A stretch of 64,000 nucleotides of DNA, taken from assembly GCF_028554725.1 (NCBI RefSeq), contig NC_071671.1, positions 68,504,001-68,568,000 of the forward strand, in the 5' to 3' direction. The notes under the pieces were generated by a model. The model was not told where the DNA came from, did no database searches, and saw only the letters and a program-made list of their open reading frames with translations. A program made the translations under genes and the position numbers. Every line of letters starts with the position of its first letter. Within the stretch, counting starts at the first letter, position 1. Source of the DNA: Zeugodacus cucurbitae (Eukaryota; Arthropoda; Insecta; Diptera; Tephritidae). Shown here piece by piece: positions 1 through 11,817 of this stretch.

Positions 1-1682
1 GTGAGACCTAACACGTTTCTATCCATGTATATCAATTCTAGTTATAAGACCGTTTGGAAATGACAAAACGTTGGCAAAGCCAGGAAGGAATGTAGAGGAT
101 AAAAAACTGTAACGTATAAAGTGAAAGGGTGTATTAGTACCTCTACCCAAACGCAACAACAAAAAATATTGCATGACATAAATAGTAACCAAATTCTGTT
201 TCTGATAAAAAAAATTTAAAAAAATGTATACATAAGAGTAAACGTCGCAAAAAGTTGTATGTAAAGCTTGCATGTACATACATATGCTCCCTTAACCTTA
301 TCCTACTTCCCAAGCAAGGTACACCTTCCGGTTTCCGCCACTCATGGACACTACATTACGTATTCCTTATGCAGGAGCACACTCGCAGTAGCTACAAATA
401 TATACATATAGATGGATGATTGTATATTCAGGCTTATGTAAAGTTTTTCATATTTTATGTAAATACGACCCTGTAGTTGGTTTCTTTAACGAGTGAAAAT
501 GTGGAGTGATTCTATGTGAAGCTGAGCTGTAGCTATCCATTCGAGAAGCACGCGTGTGGCGAATGCACAAAAATCCCAACAAATATGCCGGCAATAAGCG
601 TAATAGGTTACAGCCAAGTGAACCAAGTATATAAAAGGGCAGCGATAAAGTTGTTTGTATGTATATTTATGCTAAAAATTTACGAAATATCCGTGCTTAT
701 TTACATTTTAAGGTACACACTTATGTATGTATAAAATATATATGTATGTATATACTCGTAGATTATTTAGGTACAAATTTTAATGAATGCACATAATCTC
801 AATAGTTCGTAAAATTTAAGCGTATATACTCACATCAATACATGGTTGTATGTGCACACATATACATACATACATCCACAACTGCATCAATATCGAATCA
901 TCGTATACCCTACAACAGCATAAAGTTATCGACTCACGCAAATTCGTATGGTTTCACGAATCTACAGCCAAAATATATACATACAGATACAAATATGTAC
1001 ATATACATATATACACAGTGAACCCAAAGTGACGACTGTCGCCCTACCACAAAAACAAAAAAACTGACAGCAACGACACACAATACTGACAGTATACACA
1101 GCACACAGTTGCAACAGCGGCGGAATGCTTGAACATTTTCTGGAGGGGTATTCAGTACAAAACTTCACGAATTTGAAGAAATATATATGTATGTACATAC
1201 ATATATTAGAATAAATTTGAAATCTTTAGAAGGTAGATAATACTCATATATTTCATTGATATGTCGAAGACGAACTAAGTAGATATCCGTTACTAAATTT
1301 AGTAATAATCCTGTTTGGAATAATCAGTAATTATACACTTTTTGGGCATATTTACAGTAAATATGACAAACAGTATGGATAAACCCATTTAGTTAACTCT
1401 TAAGCAGGGTAATATTTTATCACACTATGTACATATTATAATTCGGCAGGTTTCTCGTAGTTTTCGTTACAATTCGCGTAATTTCTATTTTTTTAATATC
1501 CTCCTATTAGAGAACTAATAAAAATAAATTATAGCATTCTTAAATATCGAATTCGCATACATATGCTATTGAGAGCTACAAAATTTATATTGCTTATGGC
1601 AATAAGTTTATAAGCCATATATAGCTGAGAACTCAATTTTACGGCAACTAAAATAAATATATAACATAGAATCCCCTAATTC
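1..1682. other. intergenic, simple-repeat rich
   Basis: AT-rich sequence with many TACATA/TATG-type repeats. The short frames translate these repeats. No gene or element boundary seen. Confidence 0.6.
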
Positions 1683-1900
1683 AGTACGTCACTGTGCAAC
1701 CTACAGCAGTACTTTAGTAGAATTGTTAGCGGTGGCCGACGACGGGTCGTTTGGTTAACAGTCGCACTGACTGACGATTCCACGTCGCTCGTTAGTGAGA
1801 CGAATAGTGGAAAAAACAAAATACCGACAGAGGGTAACTTCTACAACAGCCAGCGATACTTTCTGTGCTGGTTTTCTGTAGCTGGCGAACGACGCTGAGA

Positions 1901-2540
1901 ATGACTGAAACGTTGCGCTGGTGGTATGACTACTTTAATGTGTACAACTACATAGACAGACTGCCTTACATACTTATTTGTATAGACACTGTGTATCTGT
2001 GTACGAATCGCTGGGCTGCGCTGCTGTTGCTCTGCTGCTTTCGATATCTTTTTGTTGTCAGGTAAGTACATATTTATATTTACATAGATTTATATATGTA
2101 TATGTTTATATTTTTAAATAATAAATTACAGAAAAAACATGCTGTTCATTAAAGTATTTAAAAATTATATGTACATGTAGTTATTATGTATGTATATATG
2201 TACATATCTAACTAAGTATGCCTGGATTATCGCATTGCAATTACACTTTTATTTTATTTTTTGCAATAAATCTTCAATTCCACTCGCTGGAAATTAAAGT
2301 AAATATGTATTCCCATAACCAAGCTGTTGCTGGTTACTTTATTGCTTGTTATTCAGCGGCTTAGCTTTCGCCGCTGTTGCAGTCTCAACGCAAACGTCAG
2401 AGGCGCACACGACGTCAGCTACTAACCAGCAGCCAAATGTGCATACATACATACATATCTATACAATTGAATATACTTACATATATCTACATTGGTGGTG
2501 CGTGCCTCTCTCCAATTATTATATATACAATTATAGATAG
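1901..2540 (+). CDS. candidate two-exon small gene, unrecognised
   Basis: The ATG at 1901 opens MTETLRWWYDYFNVYNYIDR and runs to LLLLCCFRYLFVV, ending at CAG|GTAAGT (exon end 2061). An acceptor TTGTTATTCAG at 2346-2356 continues the frame in phase as SGLAFAAVAVSTQTSEAHTT to a TAG at 2538-2540, 114 residues in all. The upstream 1683-1900 stretch is unique, GC-richer and begins with an Inr-like TCAGTA. The weak point is that the last third of exon 2 translates CATACATA-type repeat, so the true product may splice again or be non-coding. It resembles no family I know. Confidence 0.22.
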
Positions 2541-3777
2541 TAATACATATTGACTCATTTACTTGCCAGTCCGCATTTACATGCCTGGTACATAAGTAGC
2601 AACTACGTACGAGTACGTATCTGCGATGATACGGAGTAGAATTCATTCGGGTGTGAGTATCTGGGTTTCGTACGTAATTATAACTGAGAGTAAGAAACGG
2701 GTTCAGTATATACAGAAATATATGTATATACATAACAGATTACATGGCCAACTCTTGCAGGCAATATATTTACAAGCACACAAGTATGTTCCTAAAGGCA
2801 TATAAAACGATAGCATTTGCAACGACTTATGCACATATATGTACATATATACGTATGTCTTCGTGCGTGTGTAATATGTATTGAGGACATGTAAAGCAGA
2901 GCGCGTAAACAGTACTTAAAGTGAACAGTTTGTACATATCCACATATATGAATAGTATATAGCATGCATTTAATGCTGTAATTGAAGAAATAAAACTCAA
3001 AATGCAGTCATGCGAGCTGTGAGCAGTCTTTTGAAAAATGTACTGTAAAGCGTTACACTAGCAATGACAGACAGGCAACCATAAATATGTATGTACATAT
3101 GTAAATACATAGAGCTATGAATACTTGTGCAGCGTAGCGATAGAATGCTGAAGATTTTCATAGCAACCTATGAAGTCAGTGTGTTGTGATATACTCATAT
3201 ATACAATTATTGCTATATACTACATATACATATATGTATATATTTTCATTTTAAGCACGTTTATTTGGCAGCAGGGGACACATTCATTTTACTCATCACT
3301 TCATTTGATTTTTATTAAGGGGTCCCTCAGTGAGTGAGTGAGAGAATTAGCTGATAGAGACCAATGTGCAACGATTCTTTTAGCTCTTTTCAATCTTTTT
3401 TCGTGACTTTTATTTAATTGAAAGCATTTGAGTGTATTTCAGAAGCTATTAAGGGCTGTAAAAATAATTAATTATGATCGTAGTAAAACAGTAGTAACAA
3501 ATATACATGCATACATATAGATATCTTTAGATAAATGACCAAGCGAATATAACATTAGGGTCTGAGATTTAACTTTCGTAGAGTAAGAATATAACAATAA
3601 CTTTATTTAATCAGATGCTCTTCAGTCTGAGCTTTGAAAACTGATTAATTGTATGCTAGTGGCTTTTCTTATAATTTTTAGATAAATTCAACTCAATTCT
3701 AGTTATCACAAGAAAACTTTTGCGTAAATTATAAATTCAAATCAAGAGGCCTAAAGCGGAATGCGGCTTTACACATA
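2541..3777. other. intergenic, no gene seen
   Basis: TATG-type repeats and AT-rich DNA. A GAGTGAGTGAGTGAGAG run at 3331-3346 is the only motif of note. Confidence 0.6.
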
Positions 3778-3910
3778 CAGTAGTTTTCCGAAATAACGAA
3801 TATTCGTTTTAACGAAAACCGCTTATAACGAATAAGCAAATTTGTTACATTGAGTACCTTAAATAAAGAACAGCGGGGACTTATAAGTACTCGGTTTAAC
3901 GAACAACAGG
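3778..3910. mobile_element. pogo-type terminal fragment (CAGTAGTTTTCCGAAATAAC family)
   Basis: TA|CAGTAGTTTTCCGAAATAAC is shared exactly with 38991. A weakly inverted partner (CGGTTTAACGAACAACAGG) ends near 3910. No coding sequence is present. Confidence 0.45.
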
Positions 3911-4039
3911 AAGAAGACATATGTATGAAGAAAGAAAAAAAAAATCAAATAACATCGAACTATAATTAAATATATAACTGATATACTAACGGATTGAACT
4001 GAAAATTAGTGCATATGCAACACATATGATGCCATCATA

Positions 4040-5215
4040 TCTTCTTCTTCTTCGTGACTTCTTTTTCCTCGCTTTGGAAGTTTTGCGCTAATTGGTAATA
4101 CCAAGTGAAGCCAAGTCCTTCTCCACCTGGTCCTTCCAACGGAGTGGAGGTCTCCATCGTCCTCGGCTTCCACCAGCGGTTACTGCATCGAACACTTCCA
4201 GAGCTGGAGCACTTTCGTCCATTCGAACAACATGATCTAGCCAGCGTAGCCGCTGTCTTTTTATTCGCTGAACTATGTCTATGTCGTCGAATAACACATA
4301 CAGCTCATCATTCCATCGTCTGGGGTATTCGCCGTTGCCAATGTTTAAGGGACCGTAACTCATAGTGACGTCTCATCGGATCCACGTTTCTGCACCGTAA
4401 AGTAGGACGGGAATGATGAGAGACTTGTAGAGTTTGGTTTTTGTTCGTCGAGAGAGGACTTTACTTTTAAATTTCCTACTCAGTCCATAGTAGCAGCTGT
4501 TGGCAAGAATGATTCTGCGTTAGATTTCAAGGCTGGCATTATTATTGGTGTTGATGCTGGTCCCTAAGTATACGAAATTATCTACAACTTCAAAGATATG
4601 GCTGTCTACAGTGACGTGGGAGCCAAGACGCGAATGCGCTGACTGTTTGCTTGATGACAGGAGATATTTCGTTTTGTTCTCCTTCACCACCAGACCATAC
4701 GCTTCGTTCCTTATCCAGTCTGGAGAAAGCAGAACTAACGGGGCGGGTGTTGTTTCCAATGATATCGATATCATCGGTGTACGCCAGCAGCTCTACACTC
4801 TTATAGAAGATTGTACCTTCTCTATTTAGCTCTGCGGCTCGTATTATTTTCTCCAGCATCAGGTTAAAGAAATCACACGATAGTGAGTCACCCTGTCTGA
4901 AACCTCGTTTGGTATTGAACGGCTCGGAGAGGTCCTTCCCGATCCTGACGGAGCTTTTGGTGTTGCTCAACGTTAGCTTACACAGCCGAATAAGTTTTGC
5001 AGGGATACCAAATTCGTGCTGTCGAAAGCAATTTTAAAATTAACAAAGTGATGGTGTGTGTCGATACTTTTTTTACGGGTCTTTTCCACGGTTTGGTGCA
5101 TGATGAAGATCTGGTCAGATGTATATTTTCCAGGTCTAAAGGCACACCGATAAGGTTCAATCAGTTTGTTGACGGTGGGCTTTGGTCTTTATTACCATGT
5201 TTGATTGTTTAAGTC
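4040..5215 (-). mobile_element. non-LTR retrotransposon (LINE), 3' half of reverse transcriptase ORF
   Basis: The minus strand encodes in broken frames the RT palm: PFNTKRGFRQGDSLSCDFFN, then LMLEKIIRAAELN and AYTDDIDIIG, the last being the (Y/F)xDD active-site segment. This is followed by the thumb and tail KENKTKYLLSSSKQS, DNFVYLGTSINTN and RRWNDELYVLFDDIDIVQRI, QRLRWLDHVVRMDE and RGRWRPPLRWKDQVE. It lacks the 5' part, including the endonuclease. Clade is uncertain. Confidence 0.8.
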
Positions 5216-6369
5216 AGTCTTAATTTTCTATCAGCCAGCACTGAGATATTAGAAACATGCCCCATTCTATGTTTATTGGCTCGGCACAATAATGATAAAT
5301 AAACAAGCTTGTAAAAATATTGTTAAATATCACAATTTTTTTTAATATTGTACATTAATGAGGAAATTGTATTTTTATTGAGAAAAAATTCATCAATCTG
5401 TAAACACACGGTGCCCTGCAAGAAAAACACAGGCACGAAATATGATGAAGGGATAATTGACTTTCCATCAGTGGATTTATGGAATTTAATCGTGCTGAAA
5501 TTCTCCAGAAGGAGTTTGCTTCAATATCGGTGATTTTCTCTGCAGGGTGGCGCTAATATCTCTCAGGCGCACTATGTGAGCATAATTCTACCACGCATAA
5601 GAATGTACAAACATACACCTTTAAATTAGTAAGCATTTGTTGGACGCAAATGTTTGTAGCGAAGGGGATGAAAACTATACATATTGTATATATACATATG
5701 TACAAATCTATATAAACTATAGAGAAGCATTTTTGTCGTTCCACTTATTCGTCATATCTGTGTACAATGAGTGTGTATGTGCTCATATGTGGTAGGACTT
5801 TATGAATAAACGATCGCGCCAAATTAATGAATAAGCTGCTGATTAAGCACTTTCATATTCTCGGTAAGTACGCAACATTCATTTAAAACGTCATATGCAA
5901 TGTACACACCTGCCCGGTTAGCGATTAGATCATTTGATATTTAAAATTAAATGCATGTAATTGGATTATATATATTTTATAGGAATAAATTAATATTAGA
6001 GGACAGAAGGGTTCTTATACATATGTATGTGGATTTCATATCCTTTATATTTTCATCCCTTCATTCTTTTGTACCGTTACATTGTGTTTGGCACGAGTTA
6101 TAGTGGTTGCAAGCAATGAATTTCTTAAAGATCCCAAAAAATACTTGTTAAGACATTCATAATTTCTTGGAATTTGAAATGCAATCAACGATTTGGTAGT
6201 CCAAATGCTAATTAAATCATTGAGCTCGTTCCCTTTGATTATATATTGTATATGTAGTTACAAATAAAAGATTTATATCTCACGCTTATTTCCCGTAGAT
6301 CATCAGATTCATTTAAACTAGAAGGATTGACTGATGTATATACATATATTAAAAGGAACCGGAACGAAA
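5216..6369. other. intergenic, no gene seen
   Basis: AT-rich sequence. I see neither a convincing frame nor inverted ends. Confidence 0.6.
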
Positions 6370-6665
6370 TCTTCCATAAACATTTTCAACTCAGTGCATT
6401 CCTTTCCCTAGCTTTCTCTTGGTCCTTCCATTGGATGCGTGGTCGCCTTTGCTTCCGTTGTCCACCCCTGGGTCCCGAAACGAAGGATCTTTTCACTAGA
6501 GCATCGTCCTCCATACGTACGATACGGCTTAACCAGAGCATTCGCTGGTTTTTTATACGCTTAACTATATCCATGTCGTCATAGAAATCATACAGTTCAT
6601 CTTCTTTGGTACTCCTCTCTTACGCAGACGGCTCCGAAGTTCTTAGTTTACCACTATCCGTACAG
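6370..6665 (-). mobile_element. LINE 3' fragment, same type as 4040-5215
   Basis: Minus-strand MDIVKRIKNQRMLWLSRIVR, then MEDDALVKRSF and RRPRIQWKDQEKARE parallels the C-terminal VQRIKRQRLRWLDHVVRMDE and RPPLRWKDQVEKD of the larger relic. Only the last part of the ORF is left. Confidence 0.65.
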
Positions 6666-6959
6666 GTATCAAAAATGGATTATATAGGTCGAAAGATCAT
6701 TTTCCTAACATGTGAGTCTAATAATAATTAATGTACTCAGCAGTAAACATTTATAAATTGGCCTCTGTATACCATTATAAAACTTTTATTTATGTCATGT
6801 AAGAAATTCCAGCGATGTTCCATCTTCTTTAACCCGTATGAAAAATACGTTTGTACGTTTCGTATAACCTACCTATTCGACTCATATTTCAATTTTGAAT
6901 CAGAAACACCTTCGAAAGCGTTAAACACTGCTAAGAAATGATCTCAAAATTACGCTTGT

Positions 6960-7250
6960 TGTTCGGAGTTTTCTCATACCCGATAGTTCATGGATGATAT
7001 GACCCTTATGGCCGTTTGAGGGTCGTACTGTCTCAGTTATTTTGCGCACCTTCAATAGTCGATCTGATAATATGAGATCATAGGCTTTTGTGACGTTATA
7101 TTCCGTGGTAGCTTTTTAAGGACACTATCACAAACTCTCTGACGATTATATTGAAACTCAGTAAAACCAATTTTAAACTCGTTATCGTTATCCATCGAAA
7201 GAGAAGAGCTGACAGTGGCCTGCGAATGTACTTTATAGTAAATTCGGCAG
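6960..7250 (-). pseudogene. mariner-like transposase N-terminal fragment
   Basis: On the minus strand, frames in 7250-6960 contain DNEFKIGFTEFQYN and, one frame over, KAYDLILSDRLLKVRKITET followed by GHIIHELSGMRKLRTTS. The latter resembles the mariner segment before the WVPR motif. It is heavily decayed and its ends are not visible. Confidence 0.5.
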
Positions 7251-7619
7251 TTCCTTATCGGACCGCTCTTGTATTTAACTTATTCTTGATTTGAACTAAA
7301 ATTTGGTCAAATAAGGATATCTTTACTCTTGACCTTTGTTTCCTTAATATGATAATATGTATACCTTCGGTAGGATATCTCAAGTAGCTACATATTCCAA
7401 TATCGGGCAAGTTATACAGATTTCCTATAATATAATATTGTTAACTAAGTAGTCTCTCATCGTCATTAACCACATCTTACAACCAGAGCTCTAGCTATTA
7501 TAACTATTTAATAAACATTTATGCTTACGTCAGAGCGCACTCTCAAACACAAATAAATTGCACATAAAATATAAGGCCACTGTAATATCCGCTTACATTT
7601 ATCACTGACTTCGAATCGA

Positions 7620-8480
7620 GCAATTTATATTGTGTGCAAAACGGCGAAAGTCCGCAAATTCCGCAATTTACTGTCACACAATTCTAATTACAGACCATTA
7701 CTCTATATTGTTGTAGACCCTCTGCCCGCCTTGTTCACATCCCCAACACCACAGAGGTTGGCAGTCGATGCAACACAACTGGCTACCACTTATCTACAAT
7801 TTCCACGTTTTTCAATACACGTAAGTGCTCATTAGCATCAGTGCTCGGCACTCTTCACTCCACCACCTACTACATAGCCCAAACATACATACATACAGAC
7901 ATATAACGCCGCAATGGCATCGTATTGAGGCGGTAAACGAGCCGGCCTGCCAAGCAGCCACTGCTGTTTATTTATTCAGTTTCGACGCGAGTCAGACCCC
8001 AGTTGTTGTTGCTCACAGCGACAAGAAAACAAGAAACAGGATTCATGCGCGCATGATTTCACATTCGCGCCACCGCATAAAGTAGCTCGCTCTCCACTGC
8101 GTGCCGCTCAACAGTGTCAGCCTCCGCCTCCGCCTCTGCTTCGGATCCATCGTCAACGCCGTTATCGGTCTCAGCTTCAATTTTCAGCATCACGCAGTCG
8201 ATTTACAAATGTTGGTACACACATACGTAACGTACTTGACGGTTTAGCCATAGTAGCCGTATGGGTACCGCCAGTGTTGCTTTTTGCGCTGGCTGAGATG
8301 ACTTCCGGTTGATGCGATCGCAGCTCCATGTACCGAAAGTGTACAAACGCAGCGCGATATCGTGTCTTATACTCGTACGTAAATGTGTAACGGGGAATTG
8401 TTAAGCCGCTGAATGGCTCTGAGTGTTCGCGAATGGCTGGTTGCTGTCTCGTGGTGATCTAATGATGCGCCCAGACTAAA
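7620..8480. other. unique GC-richer block, possible promoter or exon
   Basis: It contrasts with its AT-rich flanks and contains a CTCCGCCTCCGCCTCTG repeat and the minus-strand acidic frame at 8059-8190. No splice structure can be supported. Confidence 0.35.
8059..8190 (-). CDS. candidate acidic 43-residue ORF or exon fragment
   Basis: The minus-strand frame MLKIEAETDNGVDDGSEAEA continues EAEADTVERHAVESELLYAV to TGA. It is preceded by an in-frame TAA, so it would be a short complete frame or the 5' end of a spliced gene. It lies in a GC-rich unique block (7620-8470). The Glu-Ala part comes from a GCCTCC repeat, which weakens the case. Confidence 0.15.
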   Translation of the reverse strand: MLKIEAETDNGVDDGSEAEAEAEADTVERHAVESELLYAVARM

Positions 8481-10930
8481 GCTGTTTTTACCTCGATTAT
8501 TCCCACATATGCACATATAAATATGGGCACACATACTTAGCTCAGGTTTCCACTAGCTCCTTGATATTATTATATATTTGTTGTTGTTATTATGGTCTCT
8601 GTTCTTTTATCGTCTGGTTAATATTATTCGTTTCATCATTCCATCACGAAGCTTTAATACTTTTTTGTGGCAACGTGCTTGTACCTTTAATGAATGTGAA
8701 CCAGAGATGATATCTCGTAAATAATTGATTCGTGTATGACCATCCATACAGATTTAAACGTAGGTTTCTGTATTAACACAAAATTTGTCTGTATAAGTGA
8801 GTGTTTGGATTAATATAAAATAACAACGATATTCAGTATAAAACTGTAAGGAGAAAAACGTTCAACCATTTGTCCAATTTAAAAAGGATTCTTGTATCAA
8901 ATTGACCTAGATTACTTGAAAACGTGAGTACATACGTACCGGTTATGTTGAATAAGCTGTCAAAACACTAAGCAACCCAAGACAAGTATTAAGTGTACAG
9001 ATTTTACGCTGAAGGATAAGTGTGCTAGTTATAAACAAATTTTAAGAGTTATTCAAAGTTAGAACACCTGTATGCAATAAAACTAGTGTGAGTCCCATTT
9101 TTGTTAATTTGAAGATTGTCTGTGAAATCTATTAATTTGATGATATGCTTTCATATGCACTCATTCGTGATCTCACAGAACTCCCCCAATTCAAACGTGA
9201 TGTAAAAGATCTAAATGGGCTTAAGAGAGCAACTTACAAATAAATATTTAACAAAGTCAAGTCGATTTTCATCGCGCTGATATGTAAGCTTATGTCCTTA
9301 TAGAAAGCTTGATTTACAACAACAATTCAATTACTTTAATAGTATTTTTAAGATCACAAAATCAATCACATTTAACATTGCATAAGTTAGTTATGGAATA
9401 TAAAATAAGGTGGAATCAACAAATATCGACGACTTCCGATGTATTTTACTCGTCATTTTCAAAGGAAATCATACTTCTGAAGTTAATGATAAAAATATGA
9501 TTGAAATAATTAGTGTAACTTAGAACTGAGATTCATACATACTATATTTTGTTATTAAAACGACTCAAGATACACAAAAGTAATCGGAATGACGAGACGA
9601 TTTGATTTCTCTCCGTGCGATAGGCTTACTGTGCGCTTATTATCCTAAAAATTTGAGATAGCTTGATGAGGCTTAGTTGAAACCGCTTTTGTAAATAGGC
9701 GGGGAATCGTCTTTTGAAATGCTCATATATAAAATTTCTTTCTTTATCATGTATCAAAAAATATACATATATTTATTTTCCACAAGTATTATTTTGAAGC
9801 AGATATTTTACATATTGATAAAAACATACACTGAATCCAAGTTATCACTTTAGCTTGAGATAATTTGAAATCAACATTAATATAACCCACTTTTATATAA
9901 CAGATTTTCGAGAGTATCGAATGGTCGGCTGTGTTCGAAATAAGCCCTACCTTACATGCACATAGCATGATTGCTCCTTAAAATATTTCACTTATTTTTA
10001 TATTGCGGTGATAAGGGGGAGCCACTCATCTGTTCACTCAACATGCGTAACGGCTCAAAAAATTTGTCTCACATTTAAGTGCTTGGTTTTATGGCGCGCT
10101 TCTCCCAAGGGATTATGGGAGATATTTATGAATGTACATATATATGTACACATCTATTTATATGTATTTATATGACATACAATGGACAGCAGTGAGCGCA
10201 CATTTATGAAAACAAAAATGTGAATTTTAAATGCTTACTGTATAGCTACATATCTGCTTCTCTAGATATGTACGTATGCAGATACGTATGCTTGTGGGAG
10301 TATTTTGATGAGTGCAATCAGATGTTACATGCCCACGATTCATTCATATCTATGTACATATATAAGTACATACTTACCATGAGGTTATATAAGTACTACA
10401 TATATATATATGTATATATATATATGAAACTCCCTCAATATTTTTGTTGTTGCTTAAACGTATATTCAATAATTCAAAGCATAAATAGTAAAAATTTCAA
10501 AACAAAGTTACCAAAAAATTCCAAAAAATTAGTATATTGTAGCGCTCTGATAAAATATCGATTACCACTCAGTTTTCAGTACTATTGAAAACTTGAAACA
10601 TGACGTCGAATATGCTGTAATTACAAACCACAATATTTTCGATTCTCGCTTCTACTCTCTGAGAGCGCTCTTCATCAACACTACTGTGACCCAGTAGTGA
10701 AAGTTTTGGAATATGGTTAAAAAAACTAATCAGAGGATGGATCCTGAAAAAATTAAATCCATCCATCCATCCTATAAGGCCAAAAAAGTACTTATTTTAC
10801 AATACACCCACATTGAACGAAGTGACACCTCGCCTACTATTGTAATTGCTGAGCAGATCTCACGACAGTCAGTTCAAAGTAACCAGTTATATATCCGGAC
10901 AAGGAATCCCTTAAAATTTTTTCAGAAATG
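8481..10930. other. intergenic, no gene seen
   Basis: AT-rich DNA with TATG repeats (10135-10175, 10395-10430). The frames here lack coding character. Confidence 0.6.
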
Positions 10931-10941
10931 TTTTATGTCAC

Positions 10942-10942
10942 C

Positions 10943-10976
<34 letters not shown>

Positions 10977-10978
10977 CT
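10942..10978 (+). repeat. (CAA)n microsatellite
   Basis: About twelve uninterrupted CAA units between unique flanks. The Gln run it would encode lies in a chance frame. Confidence 0.9.
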
Positions 10979-11667
10979 AATTGCTGATAATCGAGGAGGC
11001 TCTGATGACCTATTCGTTTTCGTCAGTGAAATCAAAAGAACACATTTTAATTATTTTTGTATATACCATTCAATTATTTTATTGAAATCACTTATTGATT
11101 CGTAATAATTTACGAAAATATTTATTCTCTTTACACTTAGATTTACTTGATAAGTTTAGTTTTTAACATACATATATACATAGTCTTATATAATTCTATT
11201 TAATCATAATTCTAAAAATGGGATTTGTTTATTTTTATATAAAATTCACTGTGTTTCACAATATTCAGTCAGGGACGGGGCGAATATATCTATGTATATT
11301 TATAAGTTGCTTAAAGGTGGGTAAAACAACACACATACATGCATACGGATAATTATTTTATTTTTATGTACATTTCTCTTCATATTCGTCTCAGCCGGGC
11401 ATACACAGCTCGCATGTAAGTATGTATTGTATGTATGTGTCATTCATATTGCTGCGATAATCTTTTAGCATTTAATAATATAATAAATAAGCGAATATAT
11501 AGTGGATAACAAAAACAAGAACCAGTTTAAACAGAAATAGTTTTCAACTTACTGCTTAATTAAAGTATTACTAATGTCTAAACGAAGATATATGTGTGTG
11601 TTTATGTTTGTATGTATGTATGCACACACACACATTTTTAGTATAACAATGTACTCGTAAACTTAAA

Positions 11668-11673
11668 TTTATT
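11668..11673 (-). terminator. Psc: candidate Psc polyadenylation signal
   Basis: TTTATT on the plus strand reads AATAAA on the minus strand, about 145 nt beyond the Psc stop codon. Further AATAAA-like hexamers occur to about 11350, so the real 3' end cannot be fixed from sequence alone. Confidence 0.35.
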
Positions 11674-11817
11674 TCATTTGAAATGTGTTTTCTTTTAATG
11701 ATGAGGCGTACCGCCAAACGCACACACGCACACAGCGGGAATTGAATTCCATAAACGCTGTTTGGTGGAGTTCATTCATCTCCAAGTGCATCTCCACCTT
11801 CGTCCGTACATTCATTT

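Noticed and set aside
2422..2733. 103-codon minus-strand frame
   Set aside because: Much of it translates TATG/TACA repeats, and it overlaps the better-supported plus-strand candidate.
10713..11105. 130-codon plus-strand frame with a poly-Gln run
   Set aside because: The Gln run is the (CAA)n microsatellite; flanks show no coding character or homology.
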